Positions 60,661 through 64,000 of a stretch of DNA of 64,000 nucleotides are shown here, in pieces. Each line of letters begins with the position of its first letter. Positions within the stretch are counted from its first letter, which is position 1. The stretch is taken from positions 62,001 to 126,000 of the forward strand of contig DIMW01000012.1 of NCBI GenBank assembly GCA_002425765.1, given 5' to 3'. Under the pieces are notes generated by a model. It did no database searches and was not told the DNA's origin. It saw only the letters and a program-made list of their open reading frames with translations. This DNA comes from Spirochaetaceae bacterium UBA5556 (GTDB lineage: Bacteria > Spirochaetota > Spirochaetia > Treponematales > Rectinemataceae). A program made the translations under genes and the position numbers.

Positions 60661-62423
60661 GCTGAAACCGCTCCTTGCGCCGTGGTGCCGAGCTGCGCGA
60701 ACGCGGCCCGAATTTCCTGAATCACCGCCTGCCCCTCCTGCACCTTCTCGTTCTCGAGCGAACTCTTCAGCCGGATTATCTTTTCACGGATGGGGAGCGA
60801 AGAGATCTTGAGGAGCGGCGAGCCGTTCTTGATCGCGTTTTCGGCCAGCTCATGGAAAGTGAGGATGCAGGCGAGGAGCAGTGTCTGCTTGGGTGGCACG
60901 CAGTACATGTCCACTTTATCGAAACTGCTCTGCTGGAGGAAACCGTTCTTGATCATTTCGGCGGTGAGGAGGATGAGGCGCTGCTCATCGGGCAGGGCGT
61001 CAGGCCCGACAAGCCTCACGATATCCGCGAGCCGCCTCTCTTTCTTGAGGATTTCCATCGTCTTCGACCTGAGCGTGTCCCAGGAAGGATCAATGGCGTC
61101 CCAGTGGGCGATGAGGTCCTCGGTGTACTCGCTGTAGGAGTCGTTCCAGGAAATCGCCGGATAATGCCGCGCGTTCGCGAGGTCTCTGTCCAGCGCCCAG
61201 AAACACCTGATAAAGCGCTTCGTGTGCTGGGTTACGGGCTCCGAGAAATCGCCGCCAGGGGGAGAGACCGCGCCGATGATGGTGACCGAGCCCTTCCTGT
61301 CCTCCAGGGTGGTTACCATGCCCGCGCGCTCATAGAACTCCGCGAGGCGGGTTGGCAGGTATGCCGGGAAGCCCTCTTCCGCGGGCATCTCCTCGAGGCG
61401 ACCGGAGAGTTCGCGCAGGGCCTCGGCCCAGCGCGAGGTGGAATCGGCCATGACCGCCACGTGGTAGCCCATGTCGCGGTAATATTCCGCGATCGTAATT
61501 CCCGTATATATTGAAACTTCCCGTGCGGCGACCGGCATGTTCGACGTGTTCGCGATGAGGATCGTGCGCTCCATGAGCGAGCGCCCCGTGCGGGGATCGA
61601 TCAGGGTCGGAAACTCGGTGAGCACTTCGGTCATCTCGTTGCCGCGCTCGCCGCAGCCGATGTAGACGATGATGTCCGCGTCGCACCACTTGGCGATGGC
61701 GTGCTGGGTCATCGTCTTGCCCGTGCCGAATCCTCCGGGCACCGCCGCGCTGCCGCCCTTGGCGATCGGGAACAGCACGTCGATGACCCGCAGACCCGTC
61801 ACGAGCGGCTCGCGCGTCACCTGTTTTTCCTTGAATGTGCGTGGCGTTCGGACCGGCCAGTAGGAAACGGCGGTGTACTCTTTGCCCTCGCCGGATTTGA
61901 CGAGGGTGGCGGAGATGGCATAATCGCCTTCGGGCGCGACAGTGGCGGCTGTGCTTGCCGGCACCGAGGCGTCGAAGACCATGCGGTGCTGGATGGAGTC
62001 AGTCTCTTGAATGGTGCCGAAGAGGGTGCCGGGAGCGATGGGCTCCCCCTCCTTGAGCGAAGGCACGAAGTGCCACTTTTTCCGGGTATCGAGGGGCTCG
62101 CCGGCAAGCCCCGGCGCCAGAAAGGCCCCCGAAAGGCCCTTCAGCACCGGCAGCGGCCTCTGTATGCCATCGTAGATCGAACCGATAAGCCCGGGGCCCA
62201 GCGCCACCGACAGGGGCCTGTGCAGACACTCTACCGGCTCGCCCACACGCATCATCGTGTTGTCCTCGTAGATCTGTATGGTGGCCAGGTCGCCCTTGAG
62301 TTTTATGATTTCACCTATGAGACCAGCCTTCCCAACCTTGACGACATCGTAGAGCCCCGCGTCCGCCAAACCCTGGGCATAGATGACGGGGCCCGAGATT
62401 CTGGTGATTTCTCCCGCGCTCAT
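60657..62423 (-). CDS. atpA: V/A-type ATP synthase subunit A (catalytic)
   Basis: A 588-residue catalytic subunit. P-loop GGFGTGKTMTQHAIAKW, catalytic CGERGNEMTEVLTEFP, MADSTSRWAEALRE and the A-type non-homologous insert (about residues 110-190) identify it as V/A type. It overlaps B and E by 4 bp on each side. Together with D, B, E, F, K and I it makes a proton- or Na+-linked ATPase. Confidence 0.98.
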   Translation of the reverse strand: MSAGEITRISGPVIYAQGLADAGLYDVVKVGKAGLIGEIIKLKGDLATIQIYEDNTMMRVGEPVECLHRPLSVALGPGLIGSIYDGIQRPLPVLKGLSGAFLAPGLAGEPLDTRKKWHFVPSLKEGEPIAPGTLFGTIQETDSIQHRMVFDASVPASTAATVAPEGDYAISATLVKSGEGKEYTAVSYWPVRTPRTFKEKQVTREPLVTGLRVIDVLFPIAKGGSAAVPGGFGTGKTMTQHAIAKWCDADIIVYIGCGERGNEMTEVLTEFPTLIDPRTGRSLMERTILIANTSNMPVAAREVSIYTGITIAEYYRDMGYHVAVMADSTSRWAEALRELSGRLEEMPAEEGFPAYLPTRLAEFYERAGMVTTLEDRKGSVTIIGAVSPPGGDFSEPVTQHTKRFIRCFWALDRDLANARHYPAISWNDSYSEYTEDLIAHWDAIDPSWDTLRSKTMEILKKERRLADIVRLVGPDALPDEQRLILLTAEMIKNGFLQQSSFDKVDMYCVPPKQTLLLACILTFHELAENAIKNGSPLLKISSLPIREKIIRLKSSLENEKVQEGQAVIQEIRAAFAQLGTTAQGAVSA

Positions 62424-63019
62424 AGCGTACTCCCAAACAGCGCGGCCCCGAGCTCACCGCGTTTTTCGTCGAGGAGCCACGCCACGAGTTCATGCTCGGT
62501 AATCGAAATATGATAACTGTTGTCCGCGGGCTCCACCGACAGACCACGGACTTTCATCGAAACCGGCTCCTCGACCGAAACAGAGGGGGCATCGGCGAAC
62601 AGCGCCCTGATCTCCTGCACGGTCGGCGCGCCGAGCCCCTGCACGGTCACTTTCGCCACGGAATCCCGGACCAGGGCAGCCTCCCTCCGGAGCTGTCGCA
62701 CGCACCAAGCCCCAAAAAGGCGGGGGTCCATCGCGGCGAGGGTCTCCTGCAGCGCTTTTCGCAACACCGTATCGCGATATTCAATCTCAAGCCTCATTCT
62801 TTCGAGCGGAAGGCGCGAACGCATTTCCCGTTCCGCCGTCTCCCTTTTGGCATGATATTCACGCTCCAACGCATCCACCGCTTCCTTTATCTTCTGGTCA
62901 GTCTGCGCGTGCAGGTTGTTCACATCATCGTCAGACTTGCGGATGATTCGATCGGCACGCTTTCGCGCGTCGCCCAAAATCTCTTGCTCCAGGGCCTCTG
63001 TGCCTCTGATTTCTTCCAT
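62420..63019 (-). CDS. atpE: V/A-type ATP synthase subunit E
   Basis: A 199-residue peripheral-stalk subunit. A long charged N-terminal helix (about residues 5-95, e.g. EILGDARKRADRIIRKSDD) precedes the compact C-terminal domain. Its ATG overlap with atpA (4 bp) shows tight coupling. The sequence is divergent, as usual for this subunit; identification rests on position and architecture. Confidence 0.85.
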   Translation of the reverse strand: MEEIRGTEALEQEILGDARKRADRIIRKSDDDVNNLHAQTDQKIKEAVDALEREYHAKRETAEREMRSRLPLERMRLEIEYRDTVLRKALQETLAAMDPRLFGAWCVRQLRREAALVRDSVAKVTVQGLGAPTVQEIRALFADAPSVSVEEPVSMKVRGLSVEPADNSYHISITEHELVAWLLDEKRGELGAALFGSTL

Positions 63020-63041
63020 GCTCTTTCCCTATCGTTCTTCC

Positions 63042-63389
63042 CTATTGAATCTTGATCCCGATTGCCTGCCGCACCGCGTCGACAAGGCGCGTGTGGTACG
63101 CAGGCGAACCTGATAACGGAGGAATTTCGACAACAAGCGGAAACGCGCCGGCCAACTGCCATTTGGAGAGTTCCTCGCCGATCATATCCGAAACATCCTC
63201 GCTCAAAATGAGCATCTTGCAATCCGAGAGGTTCACGGTGCCGCCATCAATCGTACAGGTTTTATCCTGCACAATGCTCCGGAAGGTGGCGATCGCATCC
63301 TCGCGGCCTGTTACGGCTTTGCCTTTTATGCCGATCATTCCGAAGGCGATGAGAATTTCTTCTTCAGTCAACGCAAAAATTTCTGCCAC
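63042..63389 (-). CDS. atpF: V/A-type ATP synthase subunit F
   Basis: A 115-residue central-stalk subunit with the CheY-like fold: IAFGMIGIKGKAVTG, KMLILSEDVSDMI and FPLVVEIPPLSGS. GTG start behind GAGAGGAT. It lies between K and E; subunit C (d), usual at this place in some operons, is not seen. Confidence 0.9.
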   Translation of the reverse strand: MAEIFALTEEEILIAFGMIGIKGKAVTGREDAIATFRSIVQDKTCTIDGGTVNLSDCKMLILSEDVSDMIGEELSKWQLAGAFPLVVEIPPLSGSPAYHTRLVDAVRQAIGIKIQ

Positions 63390-63478
63390 AATGATCCTCT
63401 CGAGCCCCGTACCGGGGCTTCTCTGCGCTCGCTCACGAACCCCTTATTATAGGAGACGCCCTCGCGCTCGCAAATCGC

Positions 63479-63784
63479 TTACCGAAACAGGATAAGGACA
63501 GCGACCAAAAATCCCCACAGACAGATGCCTTCTGCAAGGCCGACATAGGGAAGCGCTTTGCCTGACAGCTCGGGTTTTTCGGCCATCGCCCCAACCGCCG
63601 CCGCACCGATTTTCGCCACCGCATACCCTCCGCCGAGTGCGGCCGCACCAACCGCGATCGCCGCCCCCAGATACTTCGCCACCTGCCCTGAAGCAGACAC
63701 TGTCGCCACCGCCGACTGTGTCTGGGCAAATGTCGCGGCGGAAGATACAAAGGTCATGACACCAACCAGAAGTTTTTTCTTCAT
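63479..63784 (-). CDS. atpK: V/A-type ATP synthase subunit K (proteolipid)
   Basis: A 101-residue rotor subunit. Residues 1-20 look like a cleavable signal peptide (VGVMTFVSSAATFA). Two helices remain at about 38-66 and 76-100, making one hairpin of about 81 mature residues, like an F-type c subunit; many V-type K subunits have two hairpins. The ion-binding carboxylate is Glu85 in YVGLAEGICLWG. A small residue rather than Ser/Thr follows it, and the first helix lacks a clear Gln, which favours H+ over Na+. AAGGAG precedes the ATG. Confidence 0.92.
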   Translation of the reverse strand: MKKKLLVGVMTFVSSAATFAQTQSAVATVSASGQVAKYLGAAIAVGAAALGGGYAVAKIGAAAVGAMAEKPELSGKALPYVGLAEGICLWGFLVAVLILFR

Positions 63785-63831
63785 GATTCAACTCCTTTAT
63801 GTATAATAGTATAGCTCATGGCATAATTCCT

Positions 63832-64000
63832 TCACCCTGAGAAAGTGACCGGTTTGAACGTTTTGCCTGTCCTTGTAAAAAATTTCGAGAAAAATTCGTA
63901 ATATTGGAGCCTTATGACCTGAATGGTCACAATAAGCCCCTCGAGCCCGATGATGATCGCGTTGCCGATCAGATAAATAAGAATCTCAAAGACCAACCCT
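63832..64000 (-). CDS. atpI: V/A-type ATP synthase subunit I, C-terminal end (partial)
   Basis: The last 55 codons and stop of a gene running past the right edge. Visible sequence has the typical terminal helix and tail of subunit I (GLEGLIVTIQVIRLQYYEFF then SKFFTRTGKTFKPVTFSG). Stop TGA is at 63834-63832. Subunit I is the membrane stator that carries ions to the K ring. It lies upstream of K in the same operon. Confidence 0.9.
   Translation of the reverse strand, partial: GLVFEILIYLIGNAIIIGLEGLIVTIQVIRLQYYEFFSKFFTRTGKTFKPVTFSG

Overview
The window reads as a chromosomal segment of a moderately GC-rich, Gram-negative (diderm) anaerobe. A spirochaete (Spirochaetota, a free-living Treponema/Spirochaeta/Rectinema-like lineage) fits best. 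The grounds are a V/A-type ATP synthase operon in place of F-type, PtsI without a sugar EII, TRAP and Ugp-type uptake, LysM/M23 envelope proteins, and a flavodiiron/ODP-like domain fused to signalling domains. The phylum is inferred from gene content only. No rRNA, tRNA, CRISPR array, prophage or insertion sequence was seen.

Layout. 1-1604: end of a repeat-rich LysM protein. 1688-6510 (-): ptsI, der, a MerR-like regulator and an M18 aminopeptidase in one tight operon. 6570-8811: divergent M23 peptidase and DUF362/ferredoxin genes, then class I fumarase, Nudix hydrolase and GDPD. 12219-15476: Ugp-type ABC importer (binding protein plus two permeases, no ATPase). 15567-25184 (-): hexuronate catabolism, namely UxaE, a YesM/YesN two-component system, a TRAP transporter, an SDR of UxuB type and UxaC, with a LarA-family nickel epimerase diverging at 25278. 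26572-28718 (-): OmpR-type two-component system. 28887-35127 (-): ABC ATPase, two FtsX/LolE-type permeases, a LolA-like protein and an outer-membrane barrel, which look like a Lol-type envelope pathway. 35306-40935 (+): UbiD, UbiA, UbiX, a binding protein and an ABC ATPase-permease fusion. 41347-42136: Hsp20 behind a sigma-54-type promoter, then a ferredoxin. 42208-51433 (-): M29 aminopeptidase and a three-gene exopolysaccharide-type cassette. 51600-55676 (+): CstA, then a small operon with an ArsA/Get3-like ATPase and a DUF59 protein. 55729-57977 (-): acyl-CoA synthetase and CBS protein. 58145-64000 (-): UspA and V-ATPase D, B, A, E, F, K and the end of I.

How the genes work together. The hexuronate locus can take up uronates (TRAP), isomerise them (UxaC), merge the galacturonate branch (UxaE) and reduce to mannonate (SDR). 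UxuA is not present here, but a LarA-family enzyme with all nickel-cofactor residues is, which raises a C2-epimerase bypass (mannonate to gluconate). Repeated GGTAATT sites before dctP are candidate binding sites for the adjacent AraC-type response regulator.

The most unusual system is 43384-51433. A protein with a metallo-beta-lactamase/ODP-like domain, a GGDEF-like domain and a receiver domain, each lacking its key catalytic residues, is coupled by ATGA overlaps to a HEAT-repeat/GT2 polysaccharide synthase and a membrane-anchored glycoside hydrolase. This looks like a self-contained exopolysaccharide machine run by a pseudo-enzyme signalling scaffold. Other notable points are two genes (ptsI, ubiD) whose promoters leave almost no leader, the importer ATPase-permease fusion, and the single-hairpin V-ATPase K subunit.
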